From the NCBI GenBank assembly GCA_035048495.1, contig CM068547.1, positions 34,728,502 through 34,792,501 on the forward strand: a stretch of 64,000 nucleotides of DNA, given 5' to 3'. Both the position numbers and the translations under genes were made by a program. Under the pieces are notes generated by a model, which saw only the letters and a program-made list of their open reading frames with translations, made no database searches and had not been told where the DNA came from. This document shows, piece by piece, positions 1-12,900 of this stretch (its first letter is position 1; each line of letters opens with the position of its first letter). The stretch is from Euptelea pleiosperma. Taxonomy: Eukaryota > Streptophyta > Magnoliopsida > Ranunculales > Eupteleaceae.

Positions 1-1688
1 ACTTTTATTGGATCGAAACCAAGACTAGAGACCAACTATAACTACAAGAGAACTTCTCCGAATTAATCACTCACTCCCTGGTACCTCTGTATAGCATGCT
101 TACCTTTGATTTATGAAATCCCTGAAACACACTTCTCTATGTATCACACATGTTTCAGTACATGGGAATACCAAGCGAACTCTTAAAACTAATAACTAAC
201 TCTACTTCCTAGATGACACTTAAACCTCCTAAGAGTTTTGAAAACACAAACATTTTTTATTTAATGACCAATTCTACTTCCCAGTTGATTGTTTAACTTT
301 GTAGGGAACTTTCACTCCTACAAATAGAACTCGTTAGTTCAAGAGCTAATACAGTTTCGAAGGCTCAGTTACATAGAGATTTTGCACCAATAACTTGAGC
401 TCTTAGGAAATACAATAATCTCATGATGACTTGGCTAAAATCATTGAAAAAAAACCAATAAATCCTTAAAAGTCTAGGTGGAATAACTTAGTAGACCTTC
501 AATTATTGAACCTTCAAAATGTTTAATTAACCTATATGGGCCTTCAAAAATATTTTATCAGGGTGGAATAACAACCTTAAAAAATGTCTCTTAATTTATT
601 TGGGCAATCAGGCTGAAATAACTTCGTATACAAGTTTCAAAGGATGATTACAGCAGACACCCTCTCTTTCGCTCAAAGCTGATCCTAAATAGTAAATACA
701 GTATAGATACTTAAGAATGCTCTCCGATGCCATAGTGCATAGTCACCAAATCTCTCATGCACCAATTACAGCCCTAAGGAACTATGATAACCTCAAGATG
801 ACTTCACCAAGAATCAAGGAGAAATACTAATATATTTTTAGAAGTCTGGGTGATCAAAACCCCTACTTTGTTGCTTTTTACCTCCATTTGAACTAAACTA
901 GTGAGTCCCAAAGTTGTATCAGAAATTAGCAATCAGGAAAAATGATAATGGGAGATCTTGTATGAGGTGAGAAGAAGAAAGAGTTGAGACTTCAGAGAGA
1001 CAAAAAGTGTAGCTAACAATCCAAGAGAGTTTAGCCAGTGAAACAACAAACCATAAAATCTTCACTATGGGGCCATGTCATTAGTGAACCTTCAAAAATG
1101 TTTATTCTTCTACCTCAGCCAATATGGCCTGGAATAAATTAGTAGACAACTTTCAAAGGATGATTACAGCTGATATACTCCCCTTCCGTCAGTGTCTGAG
1201 TCTGAATACAAAATTGTTGCTTACAAATGCCCTCCGATGCCATACTCAATACTCATGCCTATGTGTAAGGATCCAAATAGAATATTCTTTTGTTTTATAA
1301 GTATAAACTTCATTAATGAGGCAAATGCCAAACAAAACCAACAATTAGCTAAGGAGGTCGAGGTGACCTACATTAGACAGAAACAAGGCAAACAACAAAA
1401 ACACAGCAATATTGTTGCAACTATGCCTAGTCTTGAGGGTCTATTCCTATGGTGATTGATATGCCCAACTTAATTACTCACTTTGTAAGTTAGATTTATA
1501 ACCTCTGGTTCTTATACACATTTGGAGAATTCTTGCACACCTAGACACCAATGGCATCAACAACTAATTTGCAGGGTAAGTGAACAATAAATACAGTCAA
1601 GTGAAAACACCCGTTGAAAATTTACTCTCATTTAGCGCAATAATGTATCAGATTTTTGCTAATAAATGAAAAGCATTTTAAGATGTAC
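1..1688 (-). other. Probable intron of the CIR-like gene; no coding exon seen
   Basis: The CIR-like gene on the minus strand leaves exon 4 at a GT donor at 1688-1687, in phase 2, so this stretch should be intron. The next expected exon of the family, with a CCHC-like zinc knuckle, is not visible here and probably lies beyond the left edge. The stretch has two diverged copies of one segment, around 480-780 and 1060-1270; both contain the phrase TTTCAAAGGATGATTACAGC. Short open frames here have no recognisable similarity. Confidence 0.5.
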
Positions 1689-3575
1689 CGCGGAGCATTT
1701 TTCAAAACTTCGAAATCTTCTTCCGTTGGCAACGCACGGCCGAAAACATCTTTTGGCCTTGCCTTTTTCTTTTCTTCACTAGGACGATCCTTAGTAGGCA
1801 TAGATGATTCTGGTGCAGCCCTACAAGACAAACATAAGGAGTACAATGGAACTACTGAGTGTCATGGTAACAGAACAACTATCTGCATAATCTTATTAAA
1901 AATTGGTCAAAGCTTCAAAGACAGTTAGAAGAGGATATAATTAAAGTACTGTACATTGCAGGGGGAGCAGTAGCACAGTGAGTAGAGTGTTGAGGGGGAT
2001 TGGTTTCTTCCAGCCTTTTCCTCTCATCTTCAAGCTCTGCAGCTTTGGCGCTCTCTGCATTATAACCGGGTGGGCGGACGTACATAAAGCTCACGGCTTT
2101 CATCGTCTCCACCTATACATACGAATTGTATTATAGAGATCAAGAGAGAGAAGCATTAAGGATTGTTAGAGTGGTAAGTGTTAGGTGTGAGTCGTGTGAC
2201 TTACGTGCAGATGGCCAGGATCCTGACTTAGTAAGCAGGAGGTCCTGATTTCGACTCCTTGGGAGGCCATACCCCCTGGGATTGGGATTTATCCCAGTAC
2301 ATCAGGCACGTGGGGAAGGGGTGACTTACGTGCCCTATGGGATTAGTTAGGTGCTCTTAAGAGGCCCGGATACCCGTGGGGTGGGTGAGTTGGTGTAGTA
2401 GATGCATCGCCTCTCTTGAGGTAATTTGGAGGTGGTCTTGGGTTCAAACCTCCCCAATCGCCCAACGTGCATGCGCGCTGCTACCTAAACAGCGTTGCTC
2501 CCCAACTGTGCGAGACATCGTACTTAAAGGCATTGACAATGACAGTATTGCCCCCCAACCGTGCGCGACATCATACCTAAACGCATTGACAGTGTTGCTC
2601 CCCCACCGTGCGAGACAGCGTACCTAGACGAAAACATGTCCAGCAAGCTACTTGGGTCTATAAGAATCCAGGTATAGATCAGAACCCAGTTTAGTGCGAG
2701 TTCAGCAACATAGGAGAACCGAACAAAGTGAAAAGGATTCCTGAGCTATTTTAGAGATAAGTCGGACTAGAGTTTTGCCAAAAACTCCATTCATTTTATC
2801 ATCTCCTTTCCCTTTTCTACAGAGTTATCTTCAATGTCATGAGACTGAAAAATTTGCTATTTACGCGGTCTTCAGATTGCATATGAATTCTAACTCAGTG
2901 TTCGAGTAGGTTTTAATTTGACAAAACGGTTTTCTTTAACTGAAATTAGTCAAAATTGCTTTCTGGGTAATCAAACAAAGGAGTGCAACGCTTTGAGATT
3001 CAAATGGAATTTGGACTTGTAGTATCCCACAAATATTGTTGCCAGGATAATGCCTGTTGCCCACGAGGGAGGCTCCAACTATCTTCAAGATAGAGATAGC
3101 TCGCCTCTAAGCCTAGAATTAATATTTTCTATTAATTTTGGTAAAATCGTTAACTTGTTTGAATTTTGCTCACATAAATTCTAAGAGTAATTGTTTTACC
3201 TTCTCCTTCTCTTTCTTGGAGATGAGAGCGGTCTGTCGGAAGAACTCTTGCTCCTGAGAAAACTGCACAGAGAGAAGGAGAATGAGAATGAGAAATCAAA
3301 CCAACAGAAACAAAAGGGAGAGGGCTAGGATGAAGTTGGGGAAAGAAGATAAGAAGAAAAAGAACCTCTCTGGCGACTTCTTCGGCCCTGCGCTCGCGTT
3401 GATTGTGAGTCTGCTCGGCGATCCACTTGCGGCGTTGGTTGGGATAGGAGAGAGGATGCCATGGTTTCTGGTTAAGGTAGGAATGGCTCCATGCCGTCCC
3501 CGACTTGGTCTTGTAGTCCACCTCACCCTTCTTGCTCTGCCTCATCAACCCCCCTCCACCCTCCTCTTCTTCCAT
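1689..3575 (-). CDS. CBF1-interacting co-repressor (CIR)-like protein, 5' part, cut by the window edge
   Basis: Four exons read in frame on the minus strand: 3575-3366, 3262-3200, 2112-1955 and 1820-1689. All have AG acceptors and GT donors, and the phases agree (0, 0, 2, 2). The predicted N-terminal part is about 187 residues. It opens with an acidic Glu/Gly stretch, then a conserved block containing GTAWSHSYLNQKPWHPLSYP and RRKWIAEQ, a coiled and charged stretch (QEQEFFRQ...SKKEKEK), the motif FMYVRPPGYNAESAKAAE and the motif RPKDVFGRALPTEEDFEVL. I recognise this order from plant proteins related to animal CIR1, a nuclear co-repressor and splicing-linked protein, but the name is from memory. 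The start at 3575 was chosen because the family begins just before this acidic patch; an in-frame ATG at 3626 is the alternative. The third donor (AT|GTACAG) is the least certain border. The C-terminal exons lie off the window. Confidence 0.72.
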
Positions 3576-4948
3576 ACTTGATACCTCCTCCTTTCCTGCA
3601 CTCTTCTTCAATCGTCCACGATACACAAATCAGAAACCCTTCCTCAGTCTCTCAATTTCTTCCTTCTTCTCTCCCAAACTAGAATATGATCCATGGTATG
3701 AGAAATCAACCCCAATCACCCAAGCCCAAGCCCAAGCCCAAGCCCATGCTAAGGCTGTCAAAGGGCGGGTTGCACGACCGTAGACCTACCCTCACTTATA
3801 AGAGTGAAGCCCTAGCCGGGCAAGCGTTCAGGGTAGGGCAAGGGCCTAGAAGAAGAGTATTAAAAAAAATATAAAATTTTAAGTAAAAAAGTGGATGCTT
3901 CAACACTGCACTTGTCTTGGTAATGTGTTTCCTCGGATTAATCTATGTGAATATTTTAATGAATATTATATATATTTTTCATTACAGGCGTGAATCATTA
4001 AGGTTTGAAAATGAAACATTTTAGTCTTTTTAAAACCTCGATAAAATAAATGATATATTATAAATCTATATTAGAAAAAAAAATCATTTTGTACCTTTTA
4101 CAATTTTTCAAAACAGAAATGATTTTGGGCAGTTCATAATTTTGGAATGGCTCAATCTTTTGAAAATTGTCCAAAATTATATCTTTTTTAGGATAATTAT
4201 AGTGTCCGACACTAATAATGTTGTGACACGTGTACCTAAGGAAACTAGTAGACTATGTTAACCGATTTTCCTCATTTCTTTTGTATGTTTTGTTCAAAAA
4301 AAAAGATTAGATCCCTAATTAAGTTGCTTGAAACTCCATTAACAAACGAGTGTCCAACAACAAGTGACCTTAAAACAACCCTTTTTTTTTGTTAAAAAAA
4401 ATATAACTTAATTTAGTTTTGAATATACCACACACCTAGTGCATCGTGTTCTGAAAAAAAAAAAAAAAAAGATATTTTATGGAATATAATTTAAAATAAA
4501 TAGATATAACATAGATGATTTGCTAAGGGCTGGGCCCCCTTAAGTGTGACATTGGCCTGGTCCTTATTTAGAAGGGCCTTACATATTTGGGCTCAGCCCG
4601 GCCTTCATGGCTTGAATTTTTTTTTTAAAAAGTCCTATTTTTAGGGCTTCCAAAAGGTTGGGCCCCCTTGCAAGAGGACCGGATTGACACTCCTGGTCCA
4701 CATCCACGTTAAAAGATTGTGTTTGCCTATATGAATGTTTGAAATGGACGATCTGCCTGATACGACAACAATAAGATGTATCGAGTATTGAGTGTTACAA
4801 CGTCGACAATACAGAAAGAGGAATGAAATGAAACAAGGGCATTTTGGCAATAAATAAAGATTTCGACCAACAATTACCGAACGCCCAAGTTAGTTGTAGA
4901 ATAGATAGATTTGAGTAAAACTTGCTTGAGCACCGACAGTCAGGGAAG
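3576..4948. other. 5' flank of the CIR-like gene and AT-rich intergenic DNA
   Basis: This holds the likely 5' UTR and promoter of the minus-strand CIR-like gene, with pyrimidine-rich DNA up to about 3680. A short tandem run of CCCAAG units follows at about 3719-3747. The rest is AT-rich with poly-A and poly-T tracts. GC-rich patches at 3755-3850 and 4525-4700 (GGGCTGGGCCCCC, AGCCCGGCC) look like ends of an old repeat. No gene was recognised. Confidence 0.45.
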
Positions 4949-5263
4949 CCCTGACCACCCATAATATGAGCCACATGGTACATGACTAGAGACGCAGACC
5001 TTATGGATGTTTGGCTAACCTCTAAGTGGACCTACAAACCCAAAAACAGCCAGATTAAACCTTTGGATCTTTGTACCCAAATAATGGTAAATAATGCTCA
5101 AATTCCTACGGTTAAAATCCATGAAAATGACTTCAACTAGCGCTTAGACATCACTAATCAGGTTGATTTTGGGTTTATAGGTCCACCTAAGGATTTGCCA
5201 AACATCTATTAGAACAGTATCCTATAAGAAATTGCCACATGGCTTATATTATGGGTGGTCAGG
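4949..5263. mobile_element. MITE with about 29-bp inverted ends (CCTGACCACCC)
   Basis: The left end CCTGACCACCCATAATATGA and the right end, ending GTGGTCAGG, are near-perfect reverse complements over about 29 bp. The interior is itself roughly palindromic. It carries the core phrases seen in many repeats of this window, such as GGACCTACAAACC on one arm and GGTTTATAGGTCC on the other. A relative with different outer ends sits at 33418-33756. No target duplication is clear. Confidence 0.65.
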
Positions 5264-5313
5264 TAAGATTTACTCGATAGATTTGGTGTTTGACCGGTTT
5301 TCTATAACTATAT

Positions 5314-5605
5314 TAAGGGAACGTTTGGGAACGAGAAGTAAAAGCACTTCTACTACAAGTAGAAGTTACTAGTTGATTTTTTACCTCCAAAAAAGTCTTA
5401 GAAATAAAAAGTGTAGGAGGCCTTCTAATTTTTGAGAAGTAATTTCTCTTATAAGTTAAAAGCTAAAAAAATTAGCTTCAGTTTTAAGTTAATTTTTAAC
5501 TATTTAAAAGTTAAAATATAAAACACATCCAAACTAACTTTTTAACTTTTAGGCTTATAAAAGTCAATAAGTAACTTATTTTTTGTGTTCCCAAACGCCC
5601 CCTAA
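5314..5605. mobile_element. Tourist-like (PIF/Harbinger) MITE, 286 bp
   Basis: The element spans 5317-5602 and is flanked on both sides by TAA, the 3-bp target duplication expected of PIF/Harbinger elements. Its ends are GGGAACGTTTGG and CCAAACGCCCCC. The interior has the (A)AAGTAGAAGT and TTAACTTTTA motifs typical of plant Tourist elements. A second copy of the same length lies in opposite orientation at 62768-63053 with TTA on both sides. Confidence 0.78.
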
Positions 5606-5772
5606 GTAATTATTCTCACGATTGGCATGATTTTCTTGCACGTGGCAGCCGAGTGAGATGGTTAAACAGTCGGTGCATTTTTGCCACTTCAGCATTTCTA
5701 CTCTGCAAGTTTCGGCTCAATAGCAATCTGCCACATGGCAATAGACATATACTTGTGACCGCATAGATCTTT

Positions 5773-6041
5773 AGCTGTAGTTCACACTTCACACTTTACT
5801 TTTGGCGTCAGCTAGTGTCATTTTTGATGGCAATACTGACCGCATAGATCTTGGTGGCAATACATACAAAAAAATGGTTGAATCCGCCTTAAAATTACTA
5901 AAATCTAGCCACTAGAGATTACTAATCAAGCTGATTTTTGACGTGTATCTCCACCAAGGGGTGTGCTGAAAAATCCATGTGGTCAGTTCAGTGGGTAGCA
6001 AAAAAATGTGCTAGCTGACACCAATAGCGTGAGCTACAGCT
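5773..6041. mobile_element. MITE with GCTGTAG ends
   Basis: The left arm AGCTGTAGTTCACAC...GGCGTCAGCTAG and the right arm CTAGCTGACACC...GTGAGCTACAGC are inverted over about 40 bp. The centre carries the shared repeat core (CTAATCAAGCTGATTTTTG, ATCCATGTGGTCAG). The same ends recur at 60175 and 61158. Confidence 0.65.
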
Positions 6042-6119
6042 CGTTACAGTGCGACATTTTGGGATTCGCCCCTCCAAACTTGGAGAGTAAAACTTCTCTG
6101 CCGATTGTCCATCATCATT

Positions 6120-6400
6120 GTTGACCACGAACCACAGTATGAGCCACGTGGAATACTCTTAGAGATCTCTGACCTTATGGATGTTTGGCCCAATCTTAAG
6201 TGGACCTACAGACCAAAACTTAGCCTGGTTAGTGATTTCTAAGCAATGGATTGGAGTCGTTTCCATGGGTTAATTTCTAACCGTAGAATTCGAGCATCAC
6301 TAATCAAGCTAATTTTTGGTACGTAGGTCCACTGGTGATGGGACCAAGCATCCATACGGTCAGTGGTCTCTAATAGTCTGCCCCGTGTCATATGATATTT
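6120..6400. repeat. Diverged MITE of the shared-core family
   Basis: A palindromic interior runs from CAGTATGAGCCACGTGG to about CCCCGTGTCATATGA. The left half has TTATGGATGTTTGGCCC and TGGACCTACA; the right half has the complementary TAGGTCCACTGG and ACCAAGCATCCATACGG. It is a worn relative of the elements at 4949 and 33418, without clear ends. Confidence 0.5.
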
Positions 6401-6559
6401 CCCAATATTACAAGCAGGCCCACCAATCGTCCCAATCAACAAATTCTAGCCGTTGATTTTGAATCATTTGGAGAAAACTAAAGGTTTAGAACTTAGAAGC
6501 ATACAATATTTTGTGTATATGGGATATAATAATAAGTATTTGGTAAATTGGACGGTTCA

Positions 6560-6914
6560 GATTAACTTTGAGGTTGTTGTTGCATAAGGGATGCACACGA
6601 AGAATTCTAAGTACTTCCTTTGATAGATTTGGGTCTCTCTCTCTCCTCTCCTCTCTCTCTCTCTCTCTCTCCTCCTCAGGCGGCCTTTCCCCCTTATCCT
6701 TTTATTATCACAAACATCTCATAGTTGCTTGCTGGAACTCCTCCATCTTCACTCACTCACTCACACTCTCCCTTCCTTCATCCTCCTTCAACACCGCCTC
6801 TCTCTCTCTCTGTCTGTATGTGTGTGCCTCTGTCTTCTCTTCCCCATCTATCCTTCCATCTATCTATGCAGATAGAGATAGAGATAGGGAGAATATCCAC
6901 AAGATAAGAAACGG
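6560..6914 (+). promoter_or_regulatory. SIG2: Probable promoter-proximal region and pyrimidine-rich 5' UTR of SIG2
   Basis: Long CT tracts (6631-6675 and 6798-6815) and repeated TCTCTC/CACTCA lie immediately upstream of the SIG2 start codon at 6915, followed by a short GATAGA run just before it. CT-rich leaders like this are common around plant housekeeping transcription starts. No single TATA box stands out, so the exact start is not called. Confidence 0.4.
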
Positions 6915-9900
6915 ATGGCGTGTCTGCTGCCGCAGTTCAAGTGCCCACCGGAGACTCTCTCCACCCTTTTCAGAACCCACCACCTCACTCATACTAACCT
7001 ATGTGAGTTACGCCTCTCTCTCTCTCTCTCTTTCCTTTTTTTTTATTTGGTTTGTTTTCATACAATTATACCAATGTCTGAACGTTTTAATTAAGGGAAG
7101 AACTGTTGATGCTGCTATTGTTATAAACCAGAATTGAAATTGAATTAATGGGGGGTGTCTTATGTAATGTCATGTTGTTTGTTTGATCTGTTGTTGGGCA
7201 TTTTTGAATTCCCTTTCCGTCTCCTCACCACTCACCAGTACTACCTTCACATTCTGTCATTGAGCGTCGAACATCAAACATCGAACCTTCCAGTCATTTG
7301 AATATGGAAACTTCTTTGAAACGGTCAATGTGCTTTTAAAATTGACAATGTATCTGTCTTCCCGTAAAATTTAATTTGGATATGGTTTGTCCGTTCGCAT
7401 CCTATGTGTTTGATAGCTAGTCTATTAGAAGCGATTGGCGATTGGTTAATTTCGATACTCTGTTTTTGGGTTGTGATCGTCTAGGAGTAGGACTTGTTCC
7501 TAGCTTCATCGAGGTTGCCATAAGGTTCTTAGGGAAGGAATGCATAAACTTCCAAATTCCAATAGGGGCCAAGGTATGTGGGATCATAGTGCGATTTTGG
7601 GATAATTTTGATGTGGATAAACTTCCAAATTCCAATTGGGACCTTGAAACCGAAATTTCGGGAGAATTTTGCCGAAATTTAAAACCCTGGTTGTACCTTG
7701 ATGCTTCTTCCTCCCATTCCACATCCCAGAACATACTGGTTGACCTTGGGTCAAGAAATTACTCAAAGCTATCACCATATAGGGTCATTGTTCCCAAGTG
7801 GAATTTGGTGAAACTTCATGGGTAGGAAAACTTTAGATACGCATCCCCCTATTTTTGATGGTTTGACTATCTTCTTACCAGTTTGACTTTTGACAAAAGG
7901 CTTTAATTGATAAATTTTAGCAGATCTTATTGGTATTATTTTAGTGGTTGGTTGGTTGAAATGTGCAGTGAAAATTAGAGAGCCCGCTTGTTTCCAGACA
8001 CAATGTATTCTGGCCACTACAATGACAACAACTACTACAGTGGTTGATGTGGAGAAGCTGCGGTTACCTTCTTTCGAAGCTCATTCAATTACGGTAGCAG
8101 CTGGCAGGCCCTTGACATATGTAGGAGCTATCGGTCCACCCACTAAGGTTAGATTTGTTTATGTAAGTTGTCATTAACAAAAGGCTTGATATTTGGGGAA
8201 AATGGCCCCCTGAGTTTTGCAAAATAGTAAAAATGCCCTACCAAAACAACTTATCTTCTGTTCATTTTTCTTCATGAGCTAAACTTGCTATAAGTTATCT
8301 TAAACCTATGGTTATTATGGTCTTTTGTCGAAATACTGAGCATAGGGCTACCCTGTTTTTTTTTTTAATCTTTGTTTTGTGCGTGTGCATGTGATAAGTA
8401 CCAGTGCATAGAGTTTTAAATTACAACTGACCCACCTGCAACTTGTGTTGTTGTTGTTGCTGGTACAAATACTGGTCCATTGTGCGAGAAACTCGGCATA
8501 GTCACATAAATGTACATGCAAATTGTACAGTGATAGCCGACTTGCAGGCAATTCGAGACCAGCTCATCAGTGTTCTACTGTCAGCTAAGTCGCACACTGA
8601 AATCGATATTTAATCCTTGTACTGGTTAGTCTTATATGGTTTGGAAAATAGGGTAGTTGCCTATGTTACCCAGATGCTTCAAAACAGGTGCCTTTTCTGT
8701 TTAGTGTAAACGCCGTATCTGTCCCGTGTCAGGGCCATGCCCTTGGTGCATTTGGGTAATGTAGATAGTTGCTTTTAACTGTCTAACCAGTAAAATTGTT
8801 GTCAATCCAGCTGTCTAATTGATGGGCCACCCACTTGGATGGACTGTAGTCCCCAAATCACACCAATCATATAATTCTGTCCATCCAAACAATTTCTTGA
8901 TTTTGAAACCCAGCTGCTACAGTTATGGGCAGTGGCTCGCAAAAGAGTTCATTGTTTGGATGAATACGATAATTGTATTTGGTGTGATTTTAAGGCTATA
9001 TTGCACTGTCCGGATTGATGCTAGCGGACCTATTGGACTGCTCATAAGGGACTATAACGTTACTATATTGTAATGGACTCTCACCCGATTCTTTTTCTTT
9101 TGCTGCATATTACAAACAAAGCAATATTTGTTTTCTTTGATTTGTGTGCAGGCAAATTTTGAAGCAACTTTGGCTACAGAAACACTTCTTACGGGTGAAG
9201 AAGCTCTAATAGCTGCTGCTGCTGCTGAGGCGGTTGCTCTAGCAAAAGCAGCAGTTGAGATTGCCAAAAATGCAGCTTTGATGGTTGCTAATAACCCTTC
9301 TGCAAAATTAGAAAGTAAGGCTGCAGATTTTCCATCTGAAATTGACATTCAACGGCTTGAGAGGGCTCGACTTATCGAAATGGAACGAGTTGGCACAATA
9401 GGCCATCATTCCTTGGGAGCTGAAACCAGACCAGAGGATAAATATTCCAGACAATTTCCCCTTAATGATTCCGGCAACTTGGATCCAACGGATGATGAAC
9501 TCAAACTTCTGCAAATGCAGCTTTCTGAGAGTGTAGCTGTGAGGTCCAGGCGTCAAACAGAAAGAAGAGACAGAAGGGCAAGGGCTGCTGAGAAGGCTGC
9601 TGCTAATGTTGTCTCTGTGAAATCTGGATCTTCCAGCCGGAGAAAGCGCGTTTCTTTGCAAGATGTAGACTATTCCGATCCATTGCGTTACTTGAGGGGG
9701 ACTACCAGTACTTCAAAGCTTCTCACTGCAACTGAAGAGCTAGAATTGTCAGAAGGAATACAGGTGTGTTTTCACGTTTAAAAAACTTGAGTAATTTTGT
9801 CAGAAGGAATACAGGTGCGATTTCAGGTATTAATAAATTGTCAGAAGGTATATAGGTGTCAGGGAACCCTATGCACTGTACCTCATAGAGATCCTAAACT

Positions 9901-12900
9901 TGAGCAATTTTCTGGTCAAATGGTAGTCACTATAAACCATTATCTTCAGATATGGTCTCGATGGCTGGATCTTTCTAAATGGTGAAAATCTTTATTCCTG
10001 GCTGTAACCAGAGAATTTGTAAGTGACTGCTTGTTTTATAAAAAGAGGCAAGCTTAGATACCTTTTGGGTAGTGTATTTATTTTGTATTGGTGGAGGTGA
10101 TTTATATTCAGGTGATGAGCTTATGTAACCACAAACACAGGGTGAAACACCATATTATTTCGCATCCAAGGAGCACCAAATCACATGCACCATTACAAGA
10201 GGCTTAGGGTATTTACTATTTATAATAAAATCTCGTTTATATTATTTTTAGTAAATTCTGAGTTTACTATTTTAATAAATCATGTTTTACTATATTTGGA
10301 TAGGTGCAAGAGGTTCTAGTAGATAGTTGAAGGAGTTTTAGTTACTTTAGTATGCTTAGGAAAATTTTATTTTTCATTAGTCGTTTTGTAGTAGGTTAAT
10401 TATAGAATTAGGAAAGACTAATGGGTCACTAATCTGGAAATCTTTTTAGGTTGATTTCTAGTTTTAGATATAGTAAGTTGAGTAAAGTTAGAAGTCTTAT
10501 AAGCTATTTTTTAACTATGTATAAATGTCCATGTACTCCAATTTTAATAGAGTGAGTGAACAAAGAGTTCTTCGCAACGTTTGGCTGTTGAGATAGTTGC
10601 TATGTATGGCTTGTGACTCCTTGCATGCTAAGTGATGCTGATTCAATCTTTCGGAGCTATGATTGTTGGTGAGACTCCAATCATTGAAGATCTAAAACTA
10701 AGTGAGCCTTAGTCATATCCCTTTCTCTTTCTTTCTTTCTATCTATTTGTCTTATTATGTATTTTCTTCAAATACCAACAATATTACTCCAATCTTCCAA
10801 TCCAAACAAGTCCTTAAATCAATCCTTAGAATTCAAGCATTCAAGCTTCTGCCATACTTTGTCCTACATCAATATTTGGTGCCAGAGCAAGTTCTGATCC
10901 TCGTGCGAGAAGACTTGCATCATAATTCGTGTTGTCATGGCAAGTACAACATGTGGATTTCCAAACTGGGTGTGATGTTGTCACGAGACTTATTAGACTC
11001 GTAATTGATCTTTCTAGTTGTGAAATCATATTTTTAAGTATGCAACAAAGAAATTGATGGAGTTAGGACATGAATATCAAGCTTCGAAGGTGGTTTCATC
11101 GTATTTTTCCTTCAGAGAAAAATATTCAAAAGGTGTTTACTGCACGATTACTCCAATGAGACACATCAACATTGTAGAAACTACTACTATAAATGCTCTA
11201 GTTGCAAAGAGGAGACAACTAGCAAGACTTAGTTGTTGATCTCCATAGGGTTCTTGGTAAGGTTGAGGGAGTGATGTTAGTGAACATCCATAGGCCTTGT
11301 GATGCGGGAGCATTCAACTACAATGGTCCGGCGCTACACCGAATTAGTGACGGTCACGCAAGTGGACCTTTATTTTACTATTTATAGTAAATCTCATTTT
11401 ACTGTTTATATTAAATTCACGATATTACTATTTATAATAAATTTTGATTTTTCAATTTAATTAAAATTTATTTCCAATTAGGATTTCTAGATTGATTACA
11501 ACTAGTAGAATTGTAGTAGAAATTTCTTGTTTCAGTTGGTTAGAATTAGGAAAACTACGTTAGGGCATTTATAATAATGATGCAATCCTTTGATTTAATC
11601 AATGAATTATTATGAATTAACATTGAAGATTGAAGATGCTTTGTGCATGATTTCCCCTTGATGCGTTTGGCGTGAGGCCAAGGGAGCGATTCCCACCATT
11701 AACCTTTCTATTTCTCTCTCTTTATCATCCTCTATCTCATTTTCCCAGAAATCGCAGAATGACCAATCGTCTTGAAAATTCCTGAGATTGTGTTTCGGAA
11801 AGATGTCTCAGATTGGTACGTGATCGTCGGCAACCAAGTTAGTTAAACTAAACGACTAGATAAAATGTATGGAGCGCAAACTGGAGGAGACAATCGGCAC
11901 CCATAAGAAGAAGGCCTTCAAGGACTTTAATTAGAAGATATACGCCAAAGTTCCAATCCGCTGTCGCTGGCATCTTGGAAAGTTGCCACCACCATTGGGC
12001 CTATTCCATTTGGGTCTCACTTGTATTACGGATTGATGGGCTGACTTTAAGTCCATAAGTCCCAGAAAAAAGCTAGTCCAAAAAATGAAAAAAGAGAAAA
12101 AATGAAATAAGTAAAAAATGGGTACTTTTTTTAAGCTATAGGAGACAAGATGAGATTACTTGACGAGCAACTGGAAGCAAGTGAGAAGATCAAGTATTGA
12201 TGGTGTGGAAACAAACATCAAGGAGAAGGCCTGCGATACCTTTCTATTGAAGGTTGTGAACTTTGAATCATTCACAAGTCCAAGAATATTTGGAAGAGTT
12301 TGAAGAAATTCGTTTTCTTTTGGGAGAGAATTCCGAAATTTGCAGGGTGTGGATGCCTTGCAAGGAGCCGAGTCTTCCGTCGAAGATCAACAGCTACTCC
12401 AAGTATTTCAAAGATGATGATTAGTGGAAAACCTTGTAATATTACTTCTGAGAGAGGAGTTTGGTGCTAAAGCCAAGGGAAGAGTCCCAACTGTCTAAAG
12501 GTCAAAGATCAATTCGTCTGCATTTGAATTCGAGGTCGAATTCTTTTCAACCAAGAGGGTTTGATGCAGGAGCATTCAACTACAATGGTCCGCCGTTACA
12601 CCGAATCAGTGACGGTCAAGCAAGTAGACCCCGTTTTTACTATTTATAGTAAATCCCATTTTACTATTTATAGTAAATTCACGATATTACTATTTATAGT
12701 AAATTATGATTTTCTAATCGAATTAGATTTTATTTCTAATTAAGATTTCTAGATTGATTACAACTAGTAGAATTGTAGGACTTTCTTGTTTCAGTTGATT
12801 AGAATTAGGAAAACTACGTTAGGGCGTTTATAATAATGATCTAATCCTTTGATTTAATTAATGAATTATTATGAATGAATATTGAAGATTGAAGATGCTT

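Noticed and set aside
2376..2470. tRNA-like stretch with GAGTTGGTGTAGT and GGGTTCAAACC boxes
   Set aside because: A and B boxes are present, but no acceptor stem or anticodon arm pairs. At best a tRNA-derived SINE relic, with no tail or target duplication seen.
3150..3626. Single 158-residue open frame taken as one gene
   Set aside because: Its first part is exon 1 of the CIR-like gene. After 3366 it reads through the intron, where the family match stops and resumes in another frame at 3262.
6568..7137. 189-residue Ser/Leu-rich open frame
   Set aside because: It translates the CT-rich leader and intron start of SIG2; low complexity in the wrong frame.
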